From: Streptomyces dioscori
GTDB lineage: Bacteria > Actinomycetota > Actinomycetes > Streptomycetales > Streptomycetaceae
DNA: 64,000 nucleotides
NCBI RefSeq assembly: GCF_003024195.1
Contig: NZ_KZ679053.1
Location: 62,001 to 126,000 of the forward strand
Direction: 5' to 3'
Shown here: positions 51,501 through 61,086 of the stretch, piece by piece
Numbering within the stretch: the stretch's first letter is position 1
How the letters are laid out: the number at the start of each line of letters is the position of its first letter
The notes under the pieces: model-generated
What the model was told of the DNA's origin: nothing
Database searches by the model: none
The model's input: the letters and a program-made list of their open reading frames with translations, nothing else
Program-made: the position numbers and the translations under genes

Positions 51501-52315
51501 TCCTGCTGTTCCGTCGGCCGTATCAGGATCTCGTTCACGGCGACGTGGCGCGGCCTGGTGACGATGAAGGCGATGGTGTCCGCCACATCCGCGGGGCGCA
51601 GGCATTCCATCGTGGTGTAGCGCTCATACATCCGCTCCTGGACATCAGGGCGGTTCTGCAGGGGCAGTTCGGTCTCCACCGCGCCGGGCTCGACGAGGGA
51701 GACACGCAGGTGACGCTGGGTGACCTCCTTGCGGAAGGCTTCCCCGAAGGCGGTCACCGCGTACTTGCTCGCGTTGTAGACACCACCGCCACCGCGCACC
51801 ATGCGCCCGGCTGTACTGCTGACCAGGACGAGGTCCGTGACCTTTCGGGGGCCGTCGGTCGCCGCCTTGAGCAGGTGCGGGGCAGAGGCGTGGGCCGTGT
51901 ACATGAGCCCGAGTGTGTTGAGTTCGATCATCCGGCGCCAGTCGTCGGTGTCGGCACCCGCGATCGGTCCGAGGATCATGGCGCCCGCGTTGGCCACCAC
52001 GGTGTCGAGACGGCCGTATGCCTCGACGGTGCGGGTGACGGCGGCTTCGGCCTGTGCTTCGTCGGTGAGGTCGGCGCCCACGGCCAGAGCGTGGCCACCG
52101 GTCTTCTCGATCTGCTCGACGAGGCCGTCCAGACGGTCCATCCGGCGGGCGACGACGGTCACGCTTGCACCGAGTGCGGCCAGCGCGAGCGCAGTGCCCT
52201 CACCGATCCCGCTGCTGGCTCCGGTCACCAGCGCGACTGTGCCGGTCAGGGGGCCGTTGCTGGCAGGCCCTTGGAAAATGCGCGCGAACTCCGCGCCGCG
52301 AGGATGACTGGTCAT
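51497..52315 (-). CDS. Short-chain dehydrogenase/reductase (SDR)
   Basis: A 272-residue NAD(P)-dependent oxidoreductase of the classical SDR type. Cofactor motif TGASSGIGEGTA, NAG in VVANAGAM, and catalytic Ser and Tyr-x3-Lys in VSSTAGR and VYNASKYAV are present. It resembles the clavulanate-dehydrogenase-like/YdfG-type group; the substrate is unknown. ATG 52315 begins it; a much longer open frame upstream is not protein-like. It starts a leftward series with the hydrolase fragment, the chimeric protein and the exporter. Confidence 0.87.
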   Translation of the reverse strand: MTSHPRGAEFARIFQGPASNGPLTGTVALVTGASSGIGEGTALALAALGASVTVVARRMDRLDGLVEQIEKTGGHALAVGADLTDEAQAEAAVTRTVEAYGRLDTVVANAGAMILGPIAGADTDDWRRMIELNTLGLMYTAHASAPHLLKAATDGPRKVTDLVLVSSTAGRMVRGGGGVYNASKYAVTAFGEAFRKEVTQRHLRVSLVEPGAVETELPLQNRPDVQERMYERYTTMECLRPADVADTIAFIVTRPRHVAVNEILIRPTEQQE

Positions 52316-52508
52316 GAAGCCAACCGTAGGAGCGCGAGGACCGGCGTGGGAGGGAGCGGTACACCCACCGATGCCGTCGGGCAGTACGCGGTCGGTGCCG
52401 TTCAGCGGCAGGGTGGCGACGACGGTCGGGGTCCTACTCCTGGCAGGCAAGGCGGCCGTAGGTCCTGTCCACAGGACAGGTGTCGTCTCGCCCGGCTCAG
52501 GTTCGGCC

Positions 52509-53831
52509 TCAGGACGTGGGTGTGGTCTTGGCGGAGTCGGTGGCGCCGTCGGCTCGCTTGTCCGTTGCGCGGGGCAGAGGCCAACGGGTGCGGGTTGCGA
52601 GACCGAGGGCGGAGAGTACGGCCGCGACGGCGAAAGCCTTGCCGACTCCTGTGCGGGCCACGATGCCCCACGCCGCACTTGCCGCAGCGACCACGGCGCC
52701 GGAGGTGACGACGTAGGCCGCCATGACTCGGGCACGCAGTGCGTCGTCGACCACGCGTTGCGCCGCGACGTAGGCGCACGTGCTGCCGAGCGTGTAGGCG
52801 ATACCTGAGAGCAGCAGGGCACTGCCGACGACGACAGGCTGGGTGCAGATGGCCGCGGTAACCAGTGCGACGGTGAGCAGGGCGGCTGAGAAGACCATGC
52901 CCCATTCCTCTCCGCGCCCCTCGACCCGGGACCAGACGGTCACCGACAGCGCCGCGCCGGCACCGAACATCGCCAAGAGGGCCCCGAAACCACTTCCGTT
53001 GAGGCCGAGTCGCTCATCGGCAAGGACAGGTGCCAGGGCCATCACCGAGGTGGCCGGCACGATGAAGATCGCGAGGCGGGCCAGGATCTGGCGCTGTGGC
53101 GCCGCCATGATGCATCGAAGACCGGCGCGGAGTGACCGTCCGAACGACTCCGTGGGCGGCGGTGCCGGAGAGGGCGCCTTCCAGACCAGGATGGCCAGCA
53201 CCGTGCAAGTGAGGCTCAAAGCATTGATGGCGAAAACCCATGGGGTGCCGAGTGCGGCGATCACCAGGCCGGCGAGGGCTGGCCCGGTGGCTTGAGCCAC
53301 GTTGAATGTCAGACCGTTCAACGCGATCGCTCGGCCGGCGAGTCGGCCGGGCACCAGCGACGGCTGGAGAGCTGCCCAGGTGGGTGCGGCGACTGCTGTA
53401 CCGAGGCCGATGGCGAAGGTCAGCGTGAGCACGACCAGTGGGTCGGCCCGACCGAGCCACGTGGCCACGGACAAGGCGGTTGCGCTGAGGGCCATCCATG
53501 CTTGGCATGCGATGAGCAGAAGCCGGCGGTTGAGCCTGTCCGCGAGGGTGCCGGCGACGAAGCCGAGCCCCACCAGGGGCGCATAGGTAGCAGTCTGGAT
53601 CAAGGACACCTGCAGGGGCGAACCTCCGTTGTCCTGGATCGCCCATGCTGAGCCGGTTGCCTGCATGAGCCGCCCCACATTGGCGACCAGTTGGGTCACG
53701 AACAAGATCCGGAACGCACCGTACGCAAAAGGGGCCCACGTGGAGACTGGCTCTGATTCGCGCGAAGTCGGGGCTTCTCCGGGAAGGGCCGGAGTGATGA
53801 CCCGCCCTCGCCCCTGCTGTCGTCTGATCAT
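52509..53831 (-). CDS. MFS transporter (MFS_3/EntS-like exporter)
   Basis: A 440-residue protein with about 12 hydrophobic segments. FVAGTLADRLNRRLLL is the 2-3 loop motif and the overall form fits the MFS_3 group, which includes siderophore and macrolide exporters. The N terminus before residue 30 is poorly ordered, so the start could be a codon nearer the first helix; I give ATG 53831. It follows the hypothetical gene at 54373 in the same direction by about 130 bases and might be the last gene of the aromatic operon. Confidence 0.82.
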   Translation of the reverse strand: MIRRQQGRGRVITPALPGEAPTSRESEPVSTWAPFAYGAFRILFVTQLVANVGRLMQATGSAWAIQDNGGSPLQVSLIQTATYAPLVGLGFVAGTLADRLNRRLLLIACQAWMALSATALSVATWLGRADPLVVLTLTFAIGLGTAVAAPTWAALQPSLVPGRLAGRAIALNGLTFNVAQATGPALAGLVIAALGTPWVFAINALSLTCTVLAILVWKAPSPAPPPTESFGRSLRAGLRCIMAAPQRQILARLAIFIVPATSVMALAPVLADERLGLNGSGFGALLAMFGAGAALSVTVWSRVEGRGEEWGMVFSAALLTVALVTAAICTQPVVVGSALLLSGIAYTLGSTCAYVAAQRVVDDALRARVMAAYVVTSGAVVAAASAAWGIVARTGVGKAFAVAAVLSALGLATRTRWPLPRATDKRADGATDSAKTTPTS

Positions 53832-53959
53832 GCGGTGGGCCTACTTCGTGGTCGCTGGGCATACCGATCGAGACCGCATGGGGCGGTCCGGTACAGGTGC
53901 GGTGCTGGAGACGGGACACGCGGCTGCCGAGTCTGCGGGGCGCCGGCCCTGGATCTGCG

Positions 53960-54373
53960 TCAAGCCAGGTGCCGCCGGCGAAGGTGCCTGGCGGCGGCGA
54001 GGTGCGATATCTCGCGCTCGACGAGCTCGTCGAGCGTCTGACGGTCGGTTCCCAGCCCGACGATCGTCCACCGGTTGTCCTTGCTCTTGAACGACTCGAC
54101 GTCAGCGGCCTGGATCCACGAGTCGGTGTCGACGGTGAAGAGGAGCTCTTCCGAGGTCGTGTCACGGCGGACGACACCGTCGATGACGTGCACCCGGCGC
54201 TCGTAGATGGTGCGGGCCTCGCCGAGGGAGCCCCGCACCGTCCGTTCGAGGACCGTGGCGCCGCGCTTGCGCCGGGCGTACCGCCATGCCTCGTCAGCGC
54301 TTGAGAAGACCTCGACCTCGCTCTCCATGGTGCGCACTACATGCACCGTGCGACCGCCGTCGTGAACGTTCAT
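53960..54373 (-). CDS. Hypothetical protein, soluble, 137 residues
   Basis: A 137-residue hydrophilic protein beginning MNVHDGGRTVHVVRTMESEV. It is mixed beta/alpha with repeated short strands (IYERRVHVIDGVVRRD, LLFTVDTDSW) and a basic C-terminal helix; no metal-binding or nucleotide motif is seen. ATG 54373 has GAGGAG seven bases upstream, a strong start. It lies 106 bases after the diol dehydrogenase gene in the same direction and may be part of the aromatic operon. I do not recognise the family. Confidence 0.65.
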   Translation of the reverse strand: MNVHDGGRTVHVVRTMESEVEVFSSADEAWRYARRKRGATVLERTVRGSLGEARTIYERRVHVIDGVVRRDTTSEELLFTVDTDSWIQAADVESFKSKDNRWTIVGLGTDRQTLDELVEREISHLAAARHLRRRHLA

Positions 54374-54479
54374 CCGTAGCTCCTCTGTCCGGATCGAGTA
54401 CGCCGTCTCAAGCGGCCGGCAGCCGGTGGCTGCAGTGGCCGCGTGAGGGGCGGAGTGAGACTGCGCCCCTCACCTCCCG

Positions 54480-55268
54480 TCACTGAGGGCGCTGAGGTGT
54501 ACCCGCCGCGCTGATGTCGAAGACCGTTCCGGTGACGGTGAGGGCGTCATGGCTTGAGGCCAGCAGGATGTAGGTGCCGACGTAGTCAGCCGGTTCGATC
54601 ACCCTCTCCAAGGCCGAGTACTTCTCCTGGTAGTCCTGGATCGGAATGTCCTTGATCTGCTGCTGATCCAGGCCGAGTGACTTCGGTCCGCTCAGGTTCG
54701 TCGCCATCCCTCCCGGAGCGACTCCGTTCACCCGGATCTCCGGTGCCAGCTCATAGGCCAGCTGCCGCACGACGCCGAGTCCGGCATGTTTCGTCGCGGT
54801 GTAGAGGACGCCGCCGCCCTGTGGATAGAAGGACGCGTTGGACAGCGTGAGAATGACCGTGCCACGCGATTCTCTGAGTGCGGCCGCTGCCGCCCTCGCG
54901 CCCAGCAGGTAGCCCAGCACGTTCACGGCGAAGAGCTCACGGAATCCGGCTTCGAGTTCAGTCGGCGAGAGGTCCACCAGGGCGCGGCTGAAGTCCCACA
55001 ACCCGACATTGCCTATGAATACGTCGAGCCGGCCGAAGGCGTCCACAGCAGCAGCGACAGCCCGCTCGTTGTCCGCGTACGAGGTGACGTCGCCGGTGAC
55101 GACGCTGAGGTCGCCGCTGCCGATCGCCTCCAACGAGGCGGCTTTGGCAGGGTCTCGTTCGAGGACCACGATCCGGGCACCCTCGTCGAGGAAGCGCTCC
55201 ACGATGGCTCGCCCGACCCCGGAGCCGCCGCCGGTGAGCAGGACGACACGTCCCTCAAGTCCGCGCAC
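54480..55268 (-). CDS. SDR dehydrogenase, probable cis-dihydrodiol dehydrogenase
   Basis: A 262-residue SDR enzyme. Cofactor motif TGGGSGVGRA, then NVG and catalytic YTATKHA, the last being typical of BphB-like dihydrodiol dehydrogenases. It should oxidise the cis-dihydrodiol made by the Rieske dioxygenase to a catechol using NAD. GTG 55268 follows AAAGGAC. It lies 28 bases downstream of the ring-cleavage-product hydrolase gene in the leftward operon that begins with the ferredoxin reductase. Confidence 0.84.
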   Translation of the reverse strand: MRGLEGRVVLLTGGGSGVGRAIVERFLDEGARIVVLERDPAKAASLEAIGSGDLSVVTGDVTSYADNERAVAAAVDAFGRLDVFIGNVGLWDFSRALVDLSPTELEAGFRELFAVNVLGYLLGARAAAAALRESRGTVILTLSNASFYPQGGGVLYTATKHAGLGVVRQLAYELAPEIRVNGVAPGGMATNLSGPKSLGLDQQQIKDIPIQDYQEKYSALERVIEPADYVGTYILLASSHDALTVTGTVFDISAAGTPQRPQ

Positions 55269-55296
55269 GTCGATGTGTCCTTTCCGTCGGGTCCGC

Positions 55297-56166
55297 TCAG
55301 TGGTGGTTGGTGACGAACTCGGTCACGAGCCGGTTGAACTCCGCGGCGTGTTCGAGTTGTGCCCAGTGGCCGCATCGGTTCAACAGGACCATCCGCGAGT
55401 CCTGGATCATCGACATCGCGCGGAGACTGATTTCCCAGTGGACGGTTCGGTCGTCGCGGCCGTGGACGATGAGCGCCGGCACGCTGGAGGTGTGCAGAGC
55501 CTGTGCCGCGGACATGAAGGCGTCCTGACCCAGGCCGACCTTGGCGCGCGCGAGCCAGTCGTTGAGGTGATCGGGGTGCGCCAGTGCTGCCCGCGATCGT
55601 TGTTCGGCGAGCTCGTCGGTCGCGAAGGTGGGGTCGAAGCACATCACCTGGACCAACCGCTTGAAGTTCTCCGGCGACGGGTCCTGGTAGGTCTCGACGA
55701 GGACTTTGAATCCTTCGGTCATTCCGGCCGGGGACAGCACGTTCACGCCCCACACCCCGGATCCCATCGTGATGAGGTGAGACACCCGTTCCGGCCAGCG
55801 AGCCGTCATGACGATGCCGACCCCGCCGCCCATCGAGTTGCCCACGATCGCCGCCCGCTCGATGTCGAGGGCGTCCATGAGCTGCTTGACGGCCTCGCCT
55901 TGGTCGAAGCCGGTCTCCACGTTCTGGCGGCTCGACTCGCCCCAGCCCGGCATGGTGACCGCGATGACCCGGAACCGCTGTGACAGTGGACCGATGTTCG
56001 GGGCGAAGTTGGACCATCCCGTCGCGCCGGGACCGGTGCCGTGGATCAGGAGGACCGGGTGGCCCTCGCCGGCTTCGTTGATCTGGATCTCGTAGTCCGG
56101 AGTACGAACGATCCTTCTCGTACTGTCGTCGGTAGGCGCTGTTGCAGAATCGGTCCGGGTCGTCAT
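55297..56166 (-). CDS. Alpha/beta hydrolase of the meta-cleavage-product hydrolase type
   Basis: A 289-residue hydrolase. Oxyanion loop LLIHGTGPGATGW, nucleophile Ser in GNSMGGGVG, acid Asp in VHGRDDRTVHW and His in NRCGHWAQLEHAAEF all match C-C bond hydrolases such as BphD and HsaD. It would split the yellow ring-fission product made by the extradiol dioxygenase into an acid and a dienoate. ATG 56166 starts it, 34 bases after the ferredoxin gene stop. Confidence 0.87.
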   Translation of the reverse strand: MTTRTDSATAPTDDSTRRIVRTPDYEIQINEAGEGHPVLLIHGTGPGATGWSNFAPNIGPLSQRFRVIAVTMPGWGESSRQNVETGFDQGEAVKQLMDALDIERAAIVGNSMGGGVGIVMTARWPERVSHLITMGSGVWGVNVLSPAGMTEGFKVLVETYQDPSPENFKRLVQVMCFDPTFATDELAEQRSRAALAHPDHLNDWLARAKVGLGQDAFMSAAQALHTSSVPALIVHGRDDRTVHWEISLRAMSMIQDSRMVLLNRCGHWAQLEHAAEFNRLVTEFVTNHH

Positions 56167-56200
56167 GGCGTGCGGGCTCCTCGTCGGTCGGATGGGTGGC

Positions 56201-56509
56201 TCAGTCGGGAAGGTTGACGAAGACGTCGTCGCCCTCGACCTTGACGGCGTAGGTACTGACCGGGCAGGTCGCCGGGAGACTCAGCACGGCTCCGGTTCTT
56301 ATGCAGAACTTGGCGAAGTGCCACCCGCACTCGACCACGTCCCCCTCCACGTATCCGTCGGCCAAGGACGATTCGTCATGTGTGCACGTGTCGTCGATCG
56401 CGAAGTATTCGTCGTCGACGTTGAAGAGGGCGATCGGGCGCTCCTGCTTGAGCTGGAAGCCCTCGCCTTCCTCAAGGTCGGACGTGCTGCAGGCTTTCGT
56501 CCAGGTCAC
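56201..56509 (-). CDS. Rieske-type [2Fe-2S] ferredoxin of a ring-hydroxylating dioxygenase
   Basis: A 102-residue ferredoxin. Cluster ligands are Cys42 and His44 in CTHDES and Cys61 and His64 in CGWHFAKF. It carries electrons from the reductase encoded immediately upstream to the oxygenase at 59709. The start GTG 56509 overlaps the reductase stop as GTGA. Confidence 0.93.
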   Translation of the reverse strand: MTWTKACSTSDLEEGEGFQLKQERPIALFNVDDEYFAIDDTCTHDESSLADGYVEGDVVECGWHFAKFCIRTGAVLSLPATCPVSTYAVKVEGDDVFVNLPD

Positions 56510-57765
56510 GTGGTCGTCACATCCCTCTTGGAGTCGGGTCGCGGGCTTGAGCCGCGCGTGATGGTTCTGATCAGGTTCCTGAGCTCCAGCCCGTCGTCTA
56601 CCAGCGCGTCTCGGTGGGTTCCGACGGGGAGCTGAATGAGTCGGCGTGCTGCTCCGACATCGCGAGGGCGGTCGAAGCCGCAGACGGCGACGACGACTTC
56701 GTGGCGGAGCCAGAACCCCAGGTAGGACTTCGACGTCGCATCGTGCCGCATGACGAGTTCATCGGTCGCGTGGGGACGGCCGAACATCTGGAATGTGCGT
56801 CCGAACTGATCGGACCAGACGTACGGCGTCTCGGTGAACGCCGTCGGATGCCCGGCCATGGTGGCGCCCACCGCGGCGCCGTGCTTCATGGCGACGTCCC
56901 AGTGCTCGATGCGGCCCGGCCCGGTGACAAGGTGCGGGTGCGGCTGACTCGCCACGTCCCCTGCGGCGTACACCCATGACACGTCGGTACGTCCATGGGC
57001 GTCGACGACGATGCCTTGGCCGTCCGTCCCTACCCCGATCGCACGGGCCAGTTCGGTGCGCGGCTCCACTCCGATACCGACGACGACTGTTGCCGCCGGG
57101 AGCAGGGTGCCGTCGTCGAGCACGACCCTCTCGACTGTGTCCGCGCCCTCCAACCGCTCCACGGTTCGACCCAGGACGAACCGCACTCCTCGGCTCTGGT
57201 GGAGGTCGAGCAGGTGGGAGCCGATGCGCTCGTCAAGCGTTTGCAGTGGTCGCAGGCCGACCTCGACCACGGTGACGTCGAGCCCGTGCTCGCGGGCAAG
57301 GGCGGCGATCTCCAGTCCGATGAAGCCCGCTCCGATGATCACGAGTGGGCCGCCGGCGGAGAAGCGGTCCGCGAGCAGGGCGGCATCGGACGCATCACGC
57401 AGTACAAGGACGTGGGCCAGGTCGGAGCCCGGGACAGTCAGTCGTCGCGCCGCTACTCCGGTGCTCAGCAGGAGGGTGTCGATCTTCAGTGAGTCGTCGG
57501 CACCGAGGTGGAGCGTGCGAGAGACCGGATCGATGCCGCGGACCTCGGAGCCGAGCCGGAGCTCGATGTCAAGTTCGGTGAATCTGCTGGGCGGAACGAT
57601 CGGACGGAGTGTGCGGTCCGCCAGCTTCGACAGAGGTGGACGCTCGTACGGCGGGTGAGGGTCACGATCGATGATCGTGACCCGTCCGTCATGTCCGAGC
57701 GAGCGCATCGCGATCGCGGCTGAGACGCCCGCAGCACTGGCCCCCACGATCGCACTGTGCTGCAT
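56506..57765 (-). CDS. FAD-dependent ferredoxin reductase of the dioxygenase system
   Basis: A 419-residue NAD(P)H-ferredoxin reductase of the BphA4/putidaredoxin-reductase type: FAD motif AIVGASAAGVSAA, NAD motif VIIGAGFIGLEIA and the C-terminal FAD block VYAAGDVA, all present. It begins the leftward operon. ATG 57765 follows AAGGAGA. The promoter region shared with the IclR gene carries an AGATAC dyad. Confidence 0.92.
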   Translation of the reverse strand: MQHSAIVGASAAGVSAAIAMRSLGHDGRVTIIDRDPHPPYERPPLSKLADRTLRPIVPPSRFTELDIELRLGSEVRGIDPVSRTLHLGADDSLKIDTLLLSTGVAARRLTVPGSDLAHVLVLRDASDAALLADRFSAGGPLVIIGAGFIGLEIAALAREHGLDVTVVEVGLRPLQTLDERIGSHLLDLHQSRGVRFVLGRTVERLEGADTVERVVLDDGTLLPAATVVVGIGVEPRTELARAIGVGTDGQGIVVDAHGRTDVSWVYAAGDVASQPHPHLVTGPGRIEHWDVAMKHGAAVGATMAGHPTAFTETPYVWSDQFGRTFQMFGRPHATDELVMRHDATSKSYLGFWLRHEVVVAVCGFDRPRDVGAARRLIQLPVGTHRDALVDDGLELRNLIRTITRGSSPRPDSKRDVTTT

Positions 57766-57819
57766 GTCGTTCTCCTTCGGGAAAGTCACTCGCTACCGAC
57801 CATTGACCACTGACGTCTG

Positions 57820-57832
57820 AGATACCGTATCT
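57820..57832. promoter_or_regulatory. IclR-type dyad between the divergent operons
   Basis: AGATAC-C-GTATCT is a perfect dyad with one central base, located between the reductase gene (leftward) and the IclR gene (rightward), about 55-60 bases from each start. It is the most likely site for the IclR protein. Confidence 0.55.
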
Positions 57833-57891
57833 TACATCTCGACTGTTGCTCAGGGTGAAACGGTGTAAGCCAGTCGGGAGAGGAGGGTCTG

Positions 57892-58677
57892 ATGGATCTC
57901 CAACAGGCCAGGAACGCAGGGGCCGACAGCAGCCACGACACCTCGGCGGGCAAGGCGCTGGCTCTCCTGGACGCGCTGGGCGGACCTCGCGCCGTCATGG
58001 GTGTCTCAGAGCTCGCCCAGGTCGTCTGCCTACCCAAAGCGACCGCACACCGCCTCCTGGCGGTGCTCATCGAGAGCGGTTACGTACGACGGGCAGGCGA
58101 CAAATACGCGCTGTCGACCCGGACATTCGAGCTGGGGAACCAGGTCGCCGTCGCACGTGCGAACGGCTTGCGGGATCGCGCGATGCCGGTGCTGACCGAG
58201 CTCTACGCGCAGACCCGCAAAACAGTGCATCTCGCTGTGCCTGCCGGATCGAGCGTGCTGTATGTCGAGAAGCTGTTCGGGCCGGACTCCGTCCGGATCA
58301 ACACCGCGGTCGGCATGCGTCGACCGCAGTACGCGACGGCGCTCGGGAAAACGCTGCTCGCGTTCTCCGATCCACCGGCCGGCGGATCCATGCAGGCTCG
58401 CTACTACCGGTTCACCGCATTCACGATCGCCACCCGCGGCCTGCTGGAGCGGGCTCTCGACGAGGTACGCGACCAGGGTTTCGCCACCGACTTCGAGGAG
58501 ACGTTCCTCGGCGTCTCGTGCATCGCGGTGCCGGTCCTCGACCGCAGGACTCGCAAACCCGTAGCCGCGTTGTCGCTGTCGACCGAAGCCACGGGCCGCT
58601 CCGTCCTGCGCTACAAGAGCGCGATGCTCAAGGCGGCCGAGCAACTGTGCGGCCAGGTCAGCAGATTGGTCGCCTGA
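57892..58677 (+). CDS. IclR family transcriptional regulator
   Basis: A 261-residue IclR protein: winged helix-turn-helix at about residues 25-80 (VMGVSELAQVVCLPKATAHR) and a C-terminal ligand domain with GMRRPQYATALGKTLLAF and GFATDFEETFLGVSCIAVPV. ATG 57892 has GAGGAGG upstream. It stands between the two aromatic operons and most likely activates or represses both in response to an aromatic compound or metabolite. Confidence 0.9.
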   Translation: MDLQQARNAGADSSHDTSAGKALALLDALGGPRAVMGVSELAQVVCLPKATAHRLLAVLIESGYVRRAGDKYALSTRTFELGNQVAVARANGLRDRAMPVLTELYAQTRKTVHLAVPAGSSVLYVEKLFGPDSVRINTAVGMRRPQYATALGKTLLAFSDPPAGGSMQARYYRFTAFTIATRGLLERALDEVRDQGFATDFEETFLGVSCIAVPVLDRRTRKPVAALSLSTEATGRSVLRYKSAMLKAAEQLCGQVSRLVA

Positions 58678-58791
58678 TGCCAACCGCGGTTCGGTTCGAA
58701 CAGGCGGAACAGTTTTGTTGTCGGATACGCCGTCTCCTCGCACGATCGGTGGACCGGCGGGACACGCGAACCACAAGGGACGGATCAACGC

Positions 58792-59679
58792 ATGACGAGA
58801 GTCGAGGCACTCGGCTACCTGGGCCTCCGGGTGAAGAGCCTGGAGGACTGGGAGGTCTTCGCAACCGAAATTCTAGGGATGACAGCATCTCATCAGGAGA
58901 TCGACGGTGAGGCCGCACTCGTCCTGCGCATCGACGAGCGTGCTCATCGCCTCACGCTGCGGGCCGGTGACGACGAACTCGACTACGTCGGGTGGCAGGT
59001 CTCCGGGCCCGACGCACTCGACGAGGTGGCAGCCGCACTCGACGCGGCCGGCGTCGACTACAAGGACGATGCGAGGCTCGCTGATCTGCGCGGCGTGCGC
59101 CGACTGCTGAGCTGCCGCGACCCTGCCGGCTACGCGCTGGAGTTCCACTATGGCCCGAGCATGCTCCAGGAGCCGTTCATCTCGCCCACGGGTGCACGGT
59201 TCGTCACGACAACTCCCGACGGCGCGGACACGGGCTTGGGCCACGTCGTCGTGGTGAGCGACAACGTGGAGGAGACGATCGAGTTCTACCGGCGTGTCCT
59301 CGGTTTCAAGGTGAGCGACCACATCATCCCGGTGCCGGGGCTGCTCCTGACCTTTCTGCACACCAACGCGCGGCATCACTCTCTCGCGGTGGCCCCGATC
59401 CACGGGGACGGACCGGCAGGGATCAATCACTTCATGGTCGAGGTCGACGACCTCGACGTCGTCGGCCGAGCCCTGGACAAGGTGCAGCAGCGCAAGATCC
59501 GGCAGCTCGCCACGCTGGGACGCCACACGAACGACAAGATGCTGTCCTTCTACGTGCAGTCCCCGTCCGGCTTCGGAGTCGAGTACGGCACCGACGGGCT
59601 GCTCATCGACGACAAGACATGGTCGGTCGTGACCTATGACGCCTCGGCGTACTGGGGTCACAACTTCGACCCCGCGTGA
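58792..59679 (+). CDS. Type I extradiol ring-cleavage dioxygenase (BphC-like)
   Basis: A 295-residue vicinal-oxygen-chelate dioxygenase with two domains, the second catalytic. Metal ligands are His151 (GLGHVVVV), His196 (HHSLAV) and Glu264 (VEYGTDG), in the BphC spacing. It opens a catechol next to its hydroxyls to give a yellow oxodienoate. It follows the IclR gene by 113 bases and precedes the oxygenase genes by 29. Confidence 0.9.
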   Translation: MTRVEALGYLGLRVKSLEDWEVFATEILGMTASHQEIDGEAALVLRIDERAHRLTLRAGDDELDYVGWQVSGPDALDEVAAALDAAGVDYKDDARLADLRGVRRLLSCRDPAGYALEFHYGPSMLQEPFISPTGARFVTTTPDGADTGLGHVVVVSDNVEETIEFYRRVLGFKVSDHIIPVPGLLLTFLHTNARHHSLAVAPIHGDGPAGINHFMVEVDDLDVVGRALDKVQQRKIRQLATLGRHTNDKMLSFYVQSPSGFGVEYGTDGLLIDDKTWSVVTYDASAYWGHNFDPA

Positions 59680-59708
59680 CCTTCCTCAGTGACGAGTGGA
59701 GAACTGAC

Positions 59709-61073
59709 ATGACCATCGAGGCGCCTGGAACCACCGCCTACCTTGAGTCGCTCGTCGACGTGGCGACCGGGGAGCTGGACCGCAGGATCTTCAGTGACGA
59801 GGAGATCTTCGATCTGGAGATGAAGCACATCTTCGGGCGGGCCTGGCTCTTCCTGTGCCACGAGACGCAGATCCCGAAGAAGGGCGACTTCTTCGAGGCG
59901 CCCATGGGCAAGGACAACGTACTCGTGGTCCGCCAGCGCGACCGCAGCATCAAGGCCCTGCTCAACACCTGCACGCACCGCGGCAATGCGGTGTGCCGGG
60001 CCGAGGAGGGCAACGTCCGGAACTTCATGTGCACCTACCACGGCTGGACGTTCGGCCTGGACGGCGAACTCGTCGGGGTGCCAGGGATGTCGGACTTCTA
60101 CCGCGACGAGCTGGACAGGTCGAAGCACCCCCTGCGCAAGGTGGCCCAGCTCGACACCTACAAGGGTTTCGTCTTCGCCACCATGGACCCGCAGGCACCG
60201 CCGCTGCAGGAGTTCCTCGGACGCACGGGCCGGATAGCCATCGACCTGCTGGCCGAGCGCGGTGACATCGAGGCCCGCCCGGGCGTACAGAAGTTCACGC
60301 TCAACTGCAACTGGAAGTTCACGGCGGACAACGCCTTCGACTACTACCACCCGCAGATCACCCACATCTCGGCCCAGGCGGTCGGGATGATCCCCAGTGC
60401 CGACGTGAACGACACCGGAGGTGCCAAGACCGACGAAGGCAAGGCCCTGGGCGTGCAGCGGCTGCCCACGGACCTCGACACACTGGTCGCGCTCGGCGAA
60501 TACGGGCACGCGATCTCGGGCCCGAGCCTGGACTCGATGCTGAGGACCCTGCCGCCCGAGATGCACGAGCTCGTCACCTGGCGCAGGAACCCCGGTCCGC
60601 TCGCGGCGCTCGGCCCGGTCGGATCCCGGTTCGCCGGCCACCCGCACCTTTTCCCGACCGCCTGGTTCACGATGGACGCACAGATCAGCCTCCGCGTGCC
60701 GCGCAGCGCGGGCGTCACCGAGGTGTGGTGGTTCAGCTTCAAGGACCGCAACGAGTCCCCCGAGGAGCAGAAGGCCCAACTGGGCCGCCAGATCCACTCG
60801 TTCGGGCCTGCGGGCTTCCTGGAGCAGGAGGACGGCGAGAACTGGTCGCAGAGCACGGCGCAGACCCGTGGCGGCGCCAGCCGGGACATCCCGCAGCTCC
60901 TGAAGATGGGCCTCGGCCGCGGAAAGATCATCCACGAGGACGGCGTGGCCCGCATCGAGGCTCCCGTGAACGAGCACGCACAGCTGTGGACCTACCTGTC
61001 ATGGCTTCAGTGGGTCAAGGGCACCGACTGGGACGAGCTGCGTTCGGCCACCACGCCCGGCGACTACATCTGA
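59709..61073 (+). CDS. Aromatic ring-hydroxylating dioxygenase, alpha (Rieske) subunit
   Basis: A 454-residue oxygenase subunit. Rieske ligands are Cys88, His90, Cys108 and His111; the mononuclear iron site is DNAFDYYHPQITH with Asp211, His214 and His219. It inserts both atoms of oxygen into an aromatic ring. ATG 59709 follows GGAG. Subgroup and substrate need phylogeny; the general form is near the benzoate/biphenyl/cumate dioxygenases. Confidence 0.92.
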   Translation: MTIEAPGTTAYLESLVDVATGELDRRIFSDEEIFDLEMKHIFGRAWLFLCHETQIPKKGDFFEAPMGKDNVLVVRQRDRSIKALLNTCTHRGNAVCRAEEGNVRNFMCTYHGWTFGLDGELVGVPGMSDFYRDELDRSKHPLRKVAQLDTYKGFVFATMDPQAPPLQEFLGRTGRIAIDLLAERGDIEARPGVQKFTLNCNWKFTADNAFDYYHPQITHISAQAVGMIPSADVNDTGGAKTDEGKALGVQRLPTDLDTLVALGEYGHAISGPSLDSMLRTLPPEMHELVTWRRNPGPLAALGPVGSRFAGHPHLFPTAWFTMDAQISLRVPRSAGVTEVWWFSFKDRNESPEEQKAQLGRQIHSFGPAGFLEQEDGENWSQSTAQTRGGASRDIPQLLKMGLGRGKIIHEDGVARIEAPVNEHAQLWTYLSWLQWVKGTDWDELRSATTPGDYI

Positions 61074-61086
61074 GGACTGACGAGTC

